DNA from: Kingdonia uniflora
Lineage: Eukaryota; Streptophyta; Magnoliopsida; Ranunculales; Circaeasteraceae
Length of the DNA: 64,000 bases
Assembly (NCBI GenBank): GCA_014058105.1
Contig: JACGCM010000655.1
Location: 1,754,001 to 1,818,000, forward strand
Reading direction: 5' to 3'
The translations under genes and the position numbers were made by a program. Shown one piece after another: positions 24,236 through 36,025 of this stretch. How positions within the stretch are numbered: the stretch's first letter is position 1; every line of letters begins with the position of its first letter. The notes under the pieces are model-generated. The model was given only the letters and a program-made list of their open reading frames with translations. It did not search any database and was not told the DNA's origin.

Positions 24236-25305
24236 TTTTGAAAGCCTTCGCAATACCCTCTCTGTTGTTAAGCTAGAGTAGCTCACTAGGATCCTTCTCT
24301 CTTTGATGCTGCGAACTTACTGTTGCCGTGCTGCTCCCACTGCATGCTGCTCGTGGTTTTTGCCATGGGTTTTCTTTCTTTCATAAGAAAGCGCCACCGA
24401 CCCTCTAAACTACTCTTTCATTTCTTACTATCAATCTTGCGAATAGGCGAAGATCAAGATAGCTAATAAAAGAGAAGGACAGCTGTAAAAACGTTGGAAG
24501 TGTGGCATTTGCACCGAGAGAAGCGCGTCTAGGCGATTTACCTAAGGGGACAGGTTACCCCGCGTATTGCCTTTGGGGCCACTTCGTCTATAGCAATTTT
24601 TCTTAGAGCTCTAAAAAAACTCGTAGGCCTCTTTTTCTTTGGCCTAAAAAACACTGAACCCCGAAAAGAATAGCTACTATAGACATTACCACTCCAACCT
24701 AGCCTATTCTCATTCCAACATTTAGAGGCAGCAGGCACTGTAAGAAACCTATCTTTGTGAAAGGACCAGCAAGGATCCTATTTGAAAACTATAGGCAAAC
24801 TGAAAAACTATGAAAGCGACACGCCAAGAACTCCCCGTACGCAAGTCAAAGCAATTACCCAACGGCGAAAGGCTTCCTGTGTAGCTCCTTTTATTTTTAG
24901 CGAAAGCCACTAAAAAGCAAAGGTGGATAGGCGCTATCAAGGATCCTAAGCTCTTCTTGTTTTTTTTTCTTGTTCTAAACTACGCTTGGTTACTTGTGCC
25001 TCTTTTAAACCCTAGCTCTGGTCTTTTCCTTAGATCTCGGGCATCTATTGTCGGTCATGTGCGCGGGGGAGTCTTGTCTATAGCTAACCTCATCCAAGCC
25101 AGCAAGAAGAAAGAATCCTGCATGACTATCAAGGATCCTTCCTATGCCTCATATCAATTTGTCTTTGTCTGTAGTCTTCGGTTCATCACGATTTGTCTGT
25201 CGTCTCCTTACTTGGGAGGGTGTCACCCGAGCTAAAATAAAGCTTGGAAAAGGACTGTGAAGATGTCAACTGATCAAAGAAGTCGGCTATGGGTGGTATT
25301 GGAGA

Positions 25306-25619
25306 TTTCTTTTTCTAATCTACTGTCTATAAATGAAGTGCTTGATAGTCGATGCAGTTCTTTTTCTAATCTACGTACGCAAGTCTTTGTAAATGAAGTG
25401 CTTGATAGTCGACGCATAAGAGCAAACTTCCGCTCTTCTTATAAAGCCCCTTTTTTTACACGTATGACTCTTTTTGAAATTCAGCCTTCCAAACTACTTG
25501 CTTCAGTGCTTGATAGTTGACGCAGAAGAGCAAACTTCCGCTCTTCAAACATTTGAAGCTATTCTCCTAAAAAAAGGCTACACGTATGACTCTTTTTGAA
25601 ATTCTGCCTTCCAAACTAC
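25306..25619. repeat. Nested duplication of a GTGCTTGATAGTCGA unit
   Basis: Two roughly 52-bp copies begin TTTCTTTTTCTAATCTAC (25306 and 25358). The second carries GTACGCAAG immediately after AATCTAC. Two larger copies then share AGTGCTTGATAGT, GAGCAAACTTCCGCTCTTC, CACGTATGACTCTTTTTG and CCTTCCAAACTACT, but their internal spacer is completely different in sequence and length. Confidence 0.9.
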
Positions 25620-26252
25620 TGATTAGGATCCTTGCTCTTTAGTAGTTTAGGGGAAGAACCAAAAGGGAAGCTACCTACCTAGGCTATTATGCCTTAGCTA
25701 CAGAGCGACACCAGCCACCCCGTACGGGTAGTTTAGGAGAAGCCCTCTTTTTAAATAAAAGAGCAATAAAGAGCAATAAAGAGCAATAAAGAGTAGATTA
25801 GAAGCAGAAACGAGACTAGTAGCAGTTTCAAAAGGGAAACCTCAAAAGAGCGAAAAGAGCTCTAACACTTGCTATTTATAAGAGCTCACCCCGTTTCGTT
25901 ACTTAAGAACTAACCCCTTTAAATTTGTGACTCGTGACAGAGGCGCTTTCCCCGTACTCCCTGATCGTACCCGACTACTACAACCCAACATACATCCGCT
26001 ATAGGTCGACATTGACTTTCGTGCGATTCTTGTCGCTCTCCCGCGCTAAGGTAGCAGGAGGTGAAAATTGGAGCAGCAAAAAAAGGCGTGACTTGCGTAC
26101 GTTAAAGACGTATCCGCAAAAGAATGGGTATTGAGCTCCGGTTCCCTAGAGGTGGAGCTATCGTAGTTTGGAAGCCGTACGCAAGTTTCAAGTATTAAAG
26201 AGTAGTTTAGAGGCATGGGTTAAAGTGAAAGTTAGCGAGAGAGTGTTTGTGT

Positions 26253-26347
26253 CTAATAGCTATGAGTTGGTATTCCCACTTTGTTCTCTAATAGCTATGA
26301 GTTGGTATTCCCACTTTGTTCTCTAATAGCTATGAGTTGGTATTCCC
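26253..26347. repeat. Tandem array, 35-bp unit, 2.7 copies
   Basis: CTAATAGCTATGAGTTGG begins units at 26253, 26288 and 26323. The first two are identical and the third breaks off after TATTCCC. Confidence 0.97.
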
Positions 26348-27020
26348 GCGTTGGCATCTAACTCGCACTTACGTCTTTGACTCCCCTAGCCCCAGTTCAG
26401 TTCTTCTTTCTGTGCTAGGAGTGTGTTGGAGGTACTACTTGTCTCGAGTTTCTTTGATTTGAGGAAGCAATCGTCGTACGCAAGTTCTAGCCTACTTCAA
26501 TAGATCGCCAGGGAAAGACTCGTGCAAAAGCAGATGAGATGTCCTATGCTTTTTCGAACCATCTTTCGCCCAACCTATTCGAATGCTAGCAGACCTAAGA
26601 GAACCCACTATGCCCTTGCTCTTTTCTTTGAGCCACGCCAGGTTCCTGTTGACAGATTCCTGTCAGTTAGGACAAATCTCCTACTTCCGTAGTTTTGGGC
26701 AACAAGTAGTTGTAGTTGTAGTTGTAGTTGTAGTTTAGAAGACGTGTTCAAAGCGCTGCTGATCCATAGCGCTTTTCTTTAAGCCTTAACCCATGCTTGC
26801 TACGCTAGTCCACTTAGCGACAAGAAATCGAGGCTTTATTGAGACGCGTTGAGCTACGTGCTCGGCTCCTATATATCATGGCACAACTCTTAGGTCGTGT
26901 GATGTCCTCGGGCATAGCACTGAGTAGTGGTCATCGGGTGGAAAAGTAGGATCGGGAGTTGGGCGAGATGGGGCCCTATAGGTTAGATGCCTTGGATCAA
27001 CAGGTTTGAGACCGTTTATG

Positions 27021-27120
27021 CAGGTTTCATCTTCGGTCGTGTTCGGTTTTAAAAGTGCAGGTTTCGTCGTACGCAAGTTCGGTAGGTCCCAGGTTTCGTC
27101 TTCAGGTTTCGTGTTCAGGT
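27021..27120. repeat. AGGTTTCRTC short array with one filled site
   Basis: AGGTTTCATCTTCGG (27022), AGGTTTCGTC-GTACGCAAG-TTCGG (27059) and AGGTTTCGTCTTCAGG (27091) differ by the 9 bases GTACGCAAG (27069-27077). The insertion falls exactly between C and T. Confidence 0.88.
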
Positions 27121-27710
27121 ATCAGTGTTGAGGAGGTATGCTTGCCTCACTCCTTAGGGGTTAGCTAGGGCCTACTGGTTCCATAGGGGTTAGCTAGGGT
27201 TATAAAAGATAGCAACTGGTTCCAGTACTATACCACTAACAAACCCTAAAGAACTCAAGGCCAAAAGTAGTTAGAAAGACAAATGCGCTCTCTAAATCCA
27301 CCCAATCTTTTCTTTTCTTTTGGGGTCCAGCGCTGAAGACTTCTACTAGGGAGTGATCCAGAAGGATCCTTCAACCTGTCCACCTTTTAGCTAGTGACTT
27401 GCGTACTTTTTGTTGAAAGCCTCTTCTTTTTTTAGAACGAGAAGAAGTCTTTGCTTTTTGCTTCCCTAACTACGGAAAGTGCTTTCTAGCCCACAAAGCG
27501 CAACACGTGACTTCTAAAATAAAGCCTAAAACTGGCGACTTCTTTCGTTTGGCTTCGCGGACTCTACTGGCCTGGAGACAGACTGACTTCTAAACTCCTC
27601 TTTTAAACGTACGCAAGTCCGGTTGCTATCTTTTATAACTCCACCTACGGCTTCCTAGCTCGTAGTTTGTAGTTTGGATCCTACCTTATCTTGTAGCTTT
27701 AGCAAGAGCT

Positions 27711-28318
27711 TCCTCTTTTCCTTAGTGAGACTTGCCTTGTGGTTTCCCTGTACGCAAGTCCGTCGCTTGTTCCTTACTTCTTTCTACTCTTTTTTGTAGT
27801 TTAGTACGCAAGTCTGAGCTATTTGAAACTTGCGTACGGCTACCTCTTTTCCTTAGTGAGACTTCCTTGCGGCTAAACTACCCTTTTTAGAGCTAACTGT
27901 TGTTCCTTACTGACTTCTACTTGAAGACTTCCTTTTTTTGCTGCCCTTTTTAGAGCTAACTGTTGTTCCTTAACTACACTTCTTTCTACTCTTTTTAACG
28001 TACGCAAGTCCGGCTACCTCGTTTAAAAGGAGACTGACTTCTTTCCTCGACTTGAGAAGACTTCCTTTTTTGCGGCTAAACTACCCTTTTTAGAGCTAAC
28101 TGTTGTTCCTTACTGACTTCTTTTCCTTAGTGAGACTTGCTTCGTCCTTTCCTTCGACTTGAGACTTGCATTGCGGCTAAACTACCCTTTTTAGAGCTTG
28201 TTCCTTACTGACTTTGACTTGATGAGACTTCCTTCGGCGTACGCAAGTTCCAAACTACCTTTTCCTTAGTGAGACTTCCTTGCGGCTAAACTACCCTTTT
28301 TAGAGCTTGTTCCTTACA
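27711..28318. repeat. Long imperfect array of CTTTTCCTTAGTGAGACTT units
   Basis: Phrases CTTTTCCTTAGTGAGACTT, GCGGCTAAACTACCCTTTTT, AGAGCTAACTGTTGTTCC and TTACTGACTTC recur in the same order about five times, with deletions and with inserted modules such as CGTACGCAAGT and GAGCTATTTGAAA. Unit length varies from about 90 to 140 bp. Confidence 0.85.
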
Positions 28319-29757
28319 TAGACCTCAAAGTGACCGTCCGGGATGCCGTTAGGGTAGTTGCTACTTTAAAAACAAGTCCTATTCGCTTCGCCTAAGGCAC
28401 CTATGTACAACCTCTTTTGGCATCCCCCGGGGAAAGTAGACCCAGTAAGCAATTGCGAACAAGAGAACAACAAGTTAGCTATCTCTCCCAAAGCCCTAAA
28501 AGCTGGAGCGCGCATGGTTTTTTTCAGAAGCTTTGTCTCTTTCTGGTTCATACTTGACTTGAAGCATATACCTATACCCAAAAAAAGGGAGTCTTGTGCA
28601 CACAACTCAACTCATAGTTCCCCGAGCTTTTTACTTCCGTCGTGCGCTAGTCTCTTATTTCACTCTAAAACACACCCTTTTAAACGTACGCAAGTCTGTT
28701 TTTTAACCCTTAGCTAACTCCTTTACTCTTTATCCACTTAACCAACACCTCTTGCTACGCTCTCTGCGTTTTTGAAAGGCTACCTTTCTAGGATCCTTGT
28801 GATTGGCGCCTAGAATGAAAGGTAGCAGCAAAAAAAGGTGGATAAAGAGTAGCCTTTAAAAGAAGGCATTGTAGTTTGTAGTTTGGAGTAGCCACTGAAG
28901 TAGGAGGCGTTAGGAGAGCTCTTGTGCCCTAAAGGCGTACGTCAACTTTTTCTTGGATATGCTCCCAAAAAAAGAGGAGTCTAGGTTCGGGGTGGAAATA
29001 GAAGCCGAATGAAAGGCGCTCAACTCTAACCCCCCTTTTTTAGCGCTGATCTAAGGTTCAACGTACGCAAGTCAAAAGAAAAGAGTGCGTAGTGCGTCTC
29101 TAGGCTACTCTTTAATACTCTTTTTGCTTCATCACCTTCACCCGGTAGGATATTTCCGACTCAGGTTCAACAGAAAAAGCTGGAGTGCGTCTCTAGGCTA
29201 CTCTTTAATACTCTTTAATACTCTAAACTACTAATACTCTTTTTGACAAGACCACCGCTCGCCTGTAATGACATGCTAGCCGACTTCCCAGTAGTTAGCG
29301 ATCTCTAACAGAACGCCAGGGGAAAGCCAAGACTCTAAGAAAGACGCGTTGAGCTTTGCTTTCCCTAACAGAAAGCTGGTTGCTCTAAGACTACGTTGTT
29401 GCACAGAAGGCAAGACAGGACTAGTAAGCTGTGGTTCAGGTTCACTCCCCGCTGCTTTGCATAACTAGACCTCCACATCGCACACAAGGTTTCACAAAGT
29501 GCGCTCTCTTGACAAAGTTGACTTGCGTACGTCATACCATAGGCTAAAGTGACTAAACCTCTTTTCCCCGTAATGTCTATTAGTAGCGATATTTTTTTTC
29601 AAATCAGACCATACCTGAGCATTTTGAAGTCACTTCTTCATTAACTTGCGTACGGAGAATAGAACCCCGGATCTTTCTACTACTCCTGAGACGATGATCC
29701 TTTGAGGTATGGCTAGTGAGAGGTATGGCTAGGGTATCTCCAATTTTGGCGAAGGCA

Positions 29758-29840
29758 GTAGAACGATTCGATTGCCAAAGCCAGCGAAAGTAAAGACGAC
29801 GCGTAGAACGATTGCCAAAGCCAGCGAAAGTAAAGACGAA
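29758..29840. repeat. 45-bp duplication, 2 copies with a 5-bp difference
   Basis: GTAGAACGATTCGATTGCC (29758) and GTAGAACGATTGCC (29803) head two copies that share AAAGCCAGCGAAAGTAAAG and GACGA. The difference is a 5-bp internal duplication GATTC. Confidence 0.93.
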
Positions 29841-29992
29841 GCCATATGCTTTTAAAAGAGTTGCACCTGACCAAAAGATCATAAGCAATAGGGTAGTATA
29901 GGATAGGATTCATTCCGAGAAATAAAAAGTCTAGCTGAGTGAGAAAAGCTTTGAAGAAGGCGCACATAGAGACCGACGAGGCGAAGAGCGAC

Positions 29993-30053
29993 AGCGAGAC
30001 GAAGAAGAGCAGCGAGACGAAGAGGAACAGCGAGACAAAGAGTAACAGCGAGC
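29993..30053. repeat. AGCGAGACGAAGAGGAAC array, 18-bp unit
   Basis: AGCGAGAC recurs at 29993, 30011 and 30029, with a final AGCGAGC at 30047. The 18-bp spacing is uniform, with substitutions. Because 18 is divisible by 3 it creates repetitive peptides in the open runs across it. Confidence 0.9.
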
Positions 30054-30378
30054 ACCCTTAAAAAAAAGCGCAGATTCCCTAGGATTCCTAGTAAGCAATT
30101 CAAGCCTCCTACCTCAAAATGTTCAGGCAGACCTGGGTGAAAGGGTAATGCGATAATAGTTTAGGAAAAGCTCAAGATCTACCATGGATCCGGTCTTCCC
30201 ATTAGCAGGTGCTCTACCCTCTTCCTTATCTTTAGTCGTCCTTTCTATCACCGTAGGCTCCAAAGAAGGAATAGCACAGCTTAGTGGACCACTTGTTTTA
30301 AAAGAGGCCAAGCAGAACACATCCTCCATAGTCACTTAGGCTCCTATCTAGCACCTGTTGGCCTAGACTCAACTGAAC

Positions 30379-30460
30379 CAACCCGCAACTCGTCACTGCT
30401 ATCTTGCCCATAGTCTGAGCCAACCCGCGACTCGTCACTGCTATCTTGCCCATAGTCTGA
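30379..30460. repeat. 42-bp tandem duplication
   Basis: CAACCCGCAACTCGTCACTG (30379) and CAACCCGCGACTCGTCACTG (30421) start two units that both end CCCATAGTCTGA. I saw only one substitution. Confidence 0.95.
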
Positions 30461-31235
30461 AAGAAGCCGAGAATCTAGTGTTATTTTTGCCGCCGAGAAA
30501 GGGAATCATGTCTATAGCTCCACCTCCTTTAAAAGTACCTCGCCACATTCACGTAGCGGCTGCTAAAGAGAGAAGAAGGATCCTAGCATAGCATGCAATC
30601 AAGCGCGCTAAGCCCTATCACTGTTTCTTTTCTTTAATACTTGAAAGCCTCTAGCTCCTAGACTCCTTTTTGATAGCGTAGTTTAGGATCCTCTTTTTTT
30701 ACCCACCTCCTTTCCACGTACGCAAGTAGCGTAGCAAGCTACCTTCCTCTGGTAGCTTTAGCAACCTCCTTTTCTTAGCTATCAACGGCGGAGTTTAAAA
30801 GGAGAGTAGAGAGAAGGATCCTAAACTACGGTGGTCTACCCAAAGAAGGACGAGAAGTGTGGCCAAAAACTACGGGAAGAAAATGAAGAGTAGCCTTTAA
30901 AAGAAGGCATTGTAGTTTGTAGTTTGGAGTAGCCTTTAAAAGAAGGCATTGTAGTTTAGGAGTAGTTTAGAGGCGTTATGGCTTTGTTATAACAAAAAAA
31001 ATAAGAAGGTGGAGTGAAAAGATAAAAGAGACCCATAAATAGTTAGGAGTAGCTAAGCCAAAGGGCTTTAGTAGTTGTAGTTTGGAGTAGCCTTTAAAAG
31101 AAGTAGGAGGTAGCCTGTTTAAAAAGGTGACTTACTAGGATACGCGCTTAGGCTACTAGGGGCGACTCCGAGCCGAGTCAAAAGCTAGGAACGAATTCAA
31201 AGGTTTCGTGTAGGTCATTTCTAACGGTAGGAGCG

Positions 31236-31338
31236 CCATTCTTTCCGTAGCTAACCTATGCCATTCTTTCCGTAGCTAACCTACGCCCGTAGCTAACCTT
31301 AGCCATTCTTTCCGTAGCTAACCTACGCTATTCTTTCC
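31236..31338. repeat. CCATTCTTTCCGTAGCTAACC array, 25-bp unit
   Basis: Units start at 31236, 31261 and 31303, with a shortened CCGTAGCTAACC in between and a partial TATTCTTTCC at the end. Confidence 0.93.
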
Positions 31339-31500
31339 TCAAATAGCTTATAGTTGAGGTAAGAAAGACGAGCACCAGCACGAGCACGCGAAGGTAGTTT
31401 AGAGAACTTGGAATGCTTTCAACCGAGGAGAAGTGGCAGTGGCGCTTTAAAAGGAAGCCAGATCTTTAGCATCAAACGTTTTCGTCAGCCTTTGCCTTCC

Positions 31501-31590
31501 TAACTCCTCCGAATGGAGTAGTGGTGGTAATGTGCATCCTAACTCCTAGTGGTGGTAATGTGCAATGGAGTAGTGGCGGTAATGTGCAAT
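31501..31590. repeat. GTGGTGGTAATGTGCA array
   Basis: AGTGGTGGTAATGTGCA occurs twice and AGTGGCGGTAATGTGCA once within 75 bp. TGGTAATGT links it to the dispersed GTGGTAATGTCTATAG module. Confidence 0.85.
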
Positions 31591-31760
31591 AGCTGGCCCT
31601 AGCTAACCTCTGATGTATAGGCCACTATAGGCCGGCGACAACTTGACACTACCTGCACGCTTATGAATAGCCCCGATTCCATAGGTCTGGACCCCACCTC
31701 AACTCAAAGATAGAAAAGGGCTAGATCGAAAAGGTTCTTTCTTTCTATATCAAAGCTGGG

Positions 31761-31882
31761 AAAGAAAGGAGACCGTACCACGCAAAACCACGCAACAAGG
31801 AAAATAGCTGGAGACCGTACCGCGCAAAGAAAGGAAAGGATACTTAAAATCTCGTGCAAAGAAAGGAGACCGTACCACGCAC
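31761..31882. repeat. GGAGACCGTACCACGCA array
   Basis: GGAGACCGTACCACGCA, GGAGACCGTACCGCGCA and GGAGACCGTACCACGCA recur with GAAAGAAAGG spacers. Confidence 0.85.
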
Positions 31883-32412
31883 GGGCCAATCACCACTTAT
31901 AGGGTAACTTGCGTACGGCGAAGGTAGTCAAAAGCCATAGCTATAGAAGATCAAAAGCAAGGCGAGCGTCGTCAAAACTACTACCGACAGGCTAAAAAAA
32001 AGCCTTCCTCCTTACTCCTTATAGACATGACCAGCGCTTTCCATATCCGCTACAGTGGAAAATAAGCATCAAGTAGCAAGGCATCTAGGCACCTATAGAC
32101 AAAGCAACCCTTTTAGAACAGGCATAACGCAACCCACTCACTACAGGCATAACGCAACCCCTTTTAAAGCCTGGCAACTATAGAACGACAGAGCGACGAA
32201 AAAAGTTGAATAGAGTCGAGTCTAGTGCTGTCTTGAGGTAGCCGAGAACAAAGAACAACACACTCCTGGATCGACGCCACCTCGGAAGCCTCCTAAACTA
32301 CCTTGTTCTTAAAAAAGAATAGGGAAAGCCAACCTATACTATAGCTATAGTGGAGTCAAATGCCGAATCACAGGAAAAAGCTATAGTGGAGTCAAAACGT
32401 AGCGGTGTGATC

Positions 32413-32620
32413 GAGGTGAGATAGAGTTATAGGCTAGCGTCTCACGTCTTTCCCTGGTGGAGGCGAGATAGAGTTATAGGCTAGCGTCTCACGTCCTTCC
32501 CTGGTGGAGGCGAGATAGAGTTATAGGCTAGCGTCTCCAACACACCCCGGTCTAGGCGAGCTAGAGTGATGGTCTAGGCGAGCTAGAGTGATAGGCTAGC
32601 GTCTCGCCCTGGTCGTCGCT
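32413..32620. repeat. Tandem array, 47-bp unit, three copies plus diverged relatives
   Basis: GAGGCGAGATAGAGTTATAGG starts (with GAGGTGAG in the first) at 32413, 32460 and 32507, each containing GCTAGCGTCTC. Two diverged units (CTAGGCGAGCTAGAGTGAT) follow. The third copy ends in CAACACACC, a dispersed module, in place of ACGTCCTTCCC. Confidence 0.95.
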
Positions 32621-33151
32621 TAGAGATAGTAGGGGATTTCACGCTCGTTTTTCCGCCGGTGTGTTGTGGATGCCTGCGTGCTTTCACAAGTCTTGGTCTT
32701 CAGTCTTTCCCAGAGACCGGGCTCCTACTGGCGCGAGTCCACGCTGGTCTTCTTCCGTAGTGGTAATGTCGTCTGTCTATAGTTGCGTAGGTTAGGAAGC
32801 CATAGGCTAAAAAAAACCGGATTTGTCTAAAGAGCATTAGTAGTTTAGAACACTTACGTACGCGGAGTAGTTTAGCGGTGGGCTTGCGTACGTAGATTAG
32901 AGGACCAGCAAAAGCAAAATAAGGTTCTGAAGGATTTTAGAGCTATTTAAAACAAAGGGTCTTAGATGCCTCTAAACTACCGTTAAGGATCCTAAACTAC
33001 CTAAACTACAAAAAACAGTCCCGCTTTCGTGTAGGCTAGGTGGGGTTAGGCGTGGACTCGTCCCAGCAAGTTCGTTCTTTCACTCCACTGAAAAGTGGCT
33101 TTGTCTTAGCCTTTTTCGTTGGTGCATGCGTTTTCCGCTGAGTCTTATCTA

Positions 33152-33243
33152 TAGTTGCGGATCAAAAGCACAGAGCTTGACTAGGCTTTCATAGTGGCTT
33201 TGTCTTTTCGTAGTTGCGGATCAAAGAGCTTGACTAGGCTTTC
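33152..33243. repeat. 59-bp period duplication with a 5-bp difference
   Basis: TAGTTGCGGATCAAAAGCACAG (33152, first 20 bases diagnostic) and TAGTTGCGGATCAAAGAGC (33211) both continue TTGACTAGGCTTTC. Copy 1 has AGCAC extra, or copy 2 lost it. Confidence 0.9.
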
Positions 33244-34851
33244 GTAAAGGAGAGAGAGATAGACGAGCTATTGCGCCAGTCCGAAGTCAAGATAGAAGGA
33301 AGGAAGAAGTGAGCTAGTAGGAAGACGAAAGGAAGAAGTGAGCCTATTTTGAAAGCCTATAGAAGAATAAGAGAGCGAGGGGTAAGGAAAGAGAGCAAGA
33401 TGATCACGCATCCAACTTTTCGCTTTTAGCCGAGAACTTGCGTACGCCGAACTAAGTAAACGACTACGTATAGGCTAAGGAAGGAATGAAGCCAGATGAC
33501 CACATGTAGACCTAGCGCTAAAGGTTAGGAGAGCAGATACTCTAGCGGATAGGACCAAAAAAAAAGAGTAAGAAAGAACGGGCAGGCTAAGAACTGAAGT
33601 CAGCTTTAGGGAAGTCTATAGCTATAGTAGATCTAGGAAGGAGGAAGTCGCTCTGTAGATGGTCTATCCATAGCCATGGAGGTGAGCCATTGGTGGGATC
33701 TCCGTACGCAAGTTGGACTGATCATTGGACTCGTCTTGTCTCCCCTGGTAGTTTTCGGCTAGCTGCGCTACTTCTTTTCCAAAATTGCTGGCTGGTTTTC
33801 ACTTTGTTCACCAACTTCGCTGCTGCGCAGCTCTAAAACAATTAGCAAGAGAACTTCGCCCACCGATCAGCTGATATAGGCCATGCCTAAAAAAGAGATG
33901 TGGGCTCGATTGCACACCTTCGCTATCCTAGAACCTGATTCCGCTTGCTTTTCATTCTACATGATGCTATCCTCCTTCTTTGACCCGCAACCGCTCCTAA
34001 ACTACGACGCATCAACTAGGTATGTTTTTTTTGTCGGCTGACTTCGTATCTATATCTAAGGTCCGCTCTTTCCTCCAAAGACAAAGAGCACTTATTGGTC
34101 TAGCCGGCGGCAGTAGTTGTAGTTTAGGACTCACTTCCTTTCCGGTCTCCTCTCTATCTTATACTGCCGACTTCAGTCCTTCCTTCTTCTCTTGTCCTAA
34201 GCTTGTCCTAAGCTAGTCCTAAGCTAGGTGAGTGGCTCAGTCCAGTCTGATCTTGCTCTTTTTAAACTACGCCGGGGATCCTCCATATGCTCTTTGATAT
34301 AACTATGGCTCCTCATGGATCATACTGATACCTTATATAGCGCCTAGATGATCTGAGACTTGTGCTACTATGCTTCATTGCCATTTCCTTTTCCAAGTTC
34401 GCTTAGTCCAATATCTTCAGCCGGAAGGAGGAGTCTAGTTAGACGGTCTCAAGAAAGGCATATGGTAGAAACAGGTTCTTGGTGCTTAGTGGTTAGAAGA
34501 CTTAAGAAGCGGGTGGGATTGTCCTTATTGAAGTGGTCCAAAACTATGCGGAGACAGATAGACAAAGTGGATGGCCAGTAGTGTGTTTTAGAGCCCGATC
34601 ATCCATCCAGAAGCCGCTAGTTTTTTTTAGACGGTCTCAAGAAAGGCATATGGTAGAAAAGAGAAGGCGAGTCCAAAGCATGACGATGAGTCCATCCCGG
34701 GCCTAAAGGTTGCATTCCGGCTTAGCTAATAGCTAAGAAGATAGCCGTTATTCATTCCGAAGAGGTGAGTTATTTAGTACGGGCCTACGAGAAAAGAGGT
34801 GAGTGATTTTGAGTATTTTAGTATGGGCCTATTATAGAATAGACCATAGGT

Positions 34852-34980
34852 GAACAAGGCGGAGTAGGAGAACGAGCAACAAAAAGAAGTTGCTAAAGCT
34901 AGGAGAACAAGGCGGAGTAGGAGAACGAGCAACAAAAAGAAGTTTGGGAGATAAGGAGGCTAACAAAGAACGAGCAAGGA
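34852..34980. repeat. GAACAAGGCGGAGTAGGAG duplication, 53-bp unit
   Basis: Copies begin at 34852 and 34905 and share GAGCAACAAAAAGAAGT. After this point copy 1 continues TTGCTAAAGCTAGGA (a dispersed module) whereas copy 2 continues TTGGGAGATAAGGAGGC, which recurs at 34983. Confidence 0.92.
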
Positions 34981-35727
34981 AGTTGGGAGATAAGGAGGCA
35001 TCAGCCATGGATGAGACCGGTAGTTAAATAAGAAGCAAAGGTGAAGCTGTATCACTGCTAAATACGAACAAGGAAAGCTAGCGGAAGGATCCTTGCAGAG
35101 CGACTTGCGTACGGTGAAAGGAGTCAGTCTAGGCCATATTGGTTGGAGCAGACCTTCGCTTCTCTAACGCAGATAGCACGAAAGAAAAGAGATGGATAGA
35201 CTAACTGTGATGCTGTAGCTGTAGGTGGTCCTCTCTCTCTATTCTACCTATACCCGACACTTGCCCTTATCCGGGACTGGATTTCGCAAAAAAAACGCCT
35301 GCATTCTTTTGATCGTGCTACTTATGACGGGTCGACGAACTGGCGGGGTAGGTGGGCCCCTACTCCAGTCTTCGTCCTGCCTCGCTGCTTATACGCTTGC
35401 TGTGTTTCGCTCACTTACGACCCCGGGTCCTCCTCTGCACTTGCGTACGTCGAGTCCCCTAACTACTTTTAGGCCCTGTAGGTAGCTTTAGAGAGCGCGT
35501 GGCTCGTAGTTAGGGACTCCATTCTTTCTATTCTATCCCTCCCTAAACCTTTGGGCCCCCTGACTCGTCTTCGGGTTTCCTTCTTCTTTTCTTTAGTCTT
35601 TGGGTTTCCAAACTACCTTTTCTTGCAAGAAAGGCTGTACTGGAATCGTCTCTTTGATCTTTTGATGGGTGGGTGCTTCGACAAAGGGTAGGTTCGGTCT
35701 CTCTATCCTACGTTGAGTAAGAATCTG

Positions 35728-35865
35728 CCACTATAGAAGACATCAGAAGACATCTGGCCACTAAAGATTAAAGAAAAGAAGACGAGAGCACAGGAGAAGA
35801 CATCTGCCACTATAGAAGACGAGAGCACGGGAGAAGACATCTGCCACTATAAGAAGACGAGCATA
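35728..35865. repeat. GAAGACATCTGCCACTATAG array with one filled copy
   Basis: CATCTGCCACTATAG and AAGACGAGAGCAC recur. In one copy the module ATTAAAGAAAAG (35767-35778) separates CACTAAAG from AAGACGAGAGCAC; in the next copy (35807-35830) they abut as CACTATAGAAGACGAGAGC. Confidence 0.92.
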
Positions 35866-35887
35866 GCAGAACCCGTCCTTTTTTTTT

Positions 35888-36025
35888 TGAGGATGTTTCA
35901 GTGCATTCTTTAACCACAAGGATGCTTCAGTTCGTTTGAACCACAAGGATGTTTCAGTGCGTTCTTTCCCTTTTTTTTGCTCGCCTTGGGTATGCTTTGA
36001 CATTCTCGGCCTTGGGTATGCTTTG
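35888..36025. repeat. GGATGTTTCAGTGC and GCCTTGGGTATGCTTTG short arrays
   Basis: GGATGYTTCAGT recurs three times with ACCACAA spacers. GCCTTGGGTATGCTTTG recurs twice just downstream. Confidence 0.85.

Larger units (their letters stand above)
22601..31200. other. Non-coding stretch with nested arrays
   Basis: No gene is recognisable. It holds the 71-bp array and its diverged relatives to 23530, nested duplications at 25.3-25.6 kb, a 35-bp array at 26.25 kb, the long imperfect array at 27.7-28.3 kb and short arrays near 29.8-30.5 kb. The reverse composite element lies at 24177. The rest is module mosaic. Confidence 0.7.

Noticed and set aside
26876..27076. Minus-strand open run with a proline- and arginine-rich peptide, considered as a piece of a nuclear protein or retroelement.
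   Set aside because: No motif of reverse transcriptase, integrase or another family could be seen; it is short and ends in the AGGTTTCGTC array.
29604..30103. Three overlapping minus-strand open runs (94, 84 and 74 codons) with repetitive peptides.
   Set aside because: They are readings of the 45-bp and 18-bp arrays in different frames, with no independent sign of coding.
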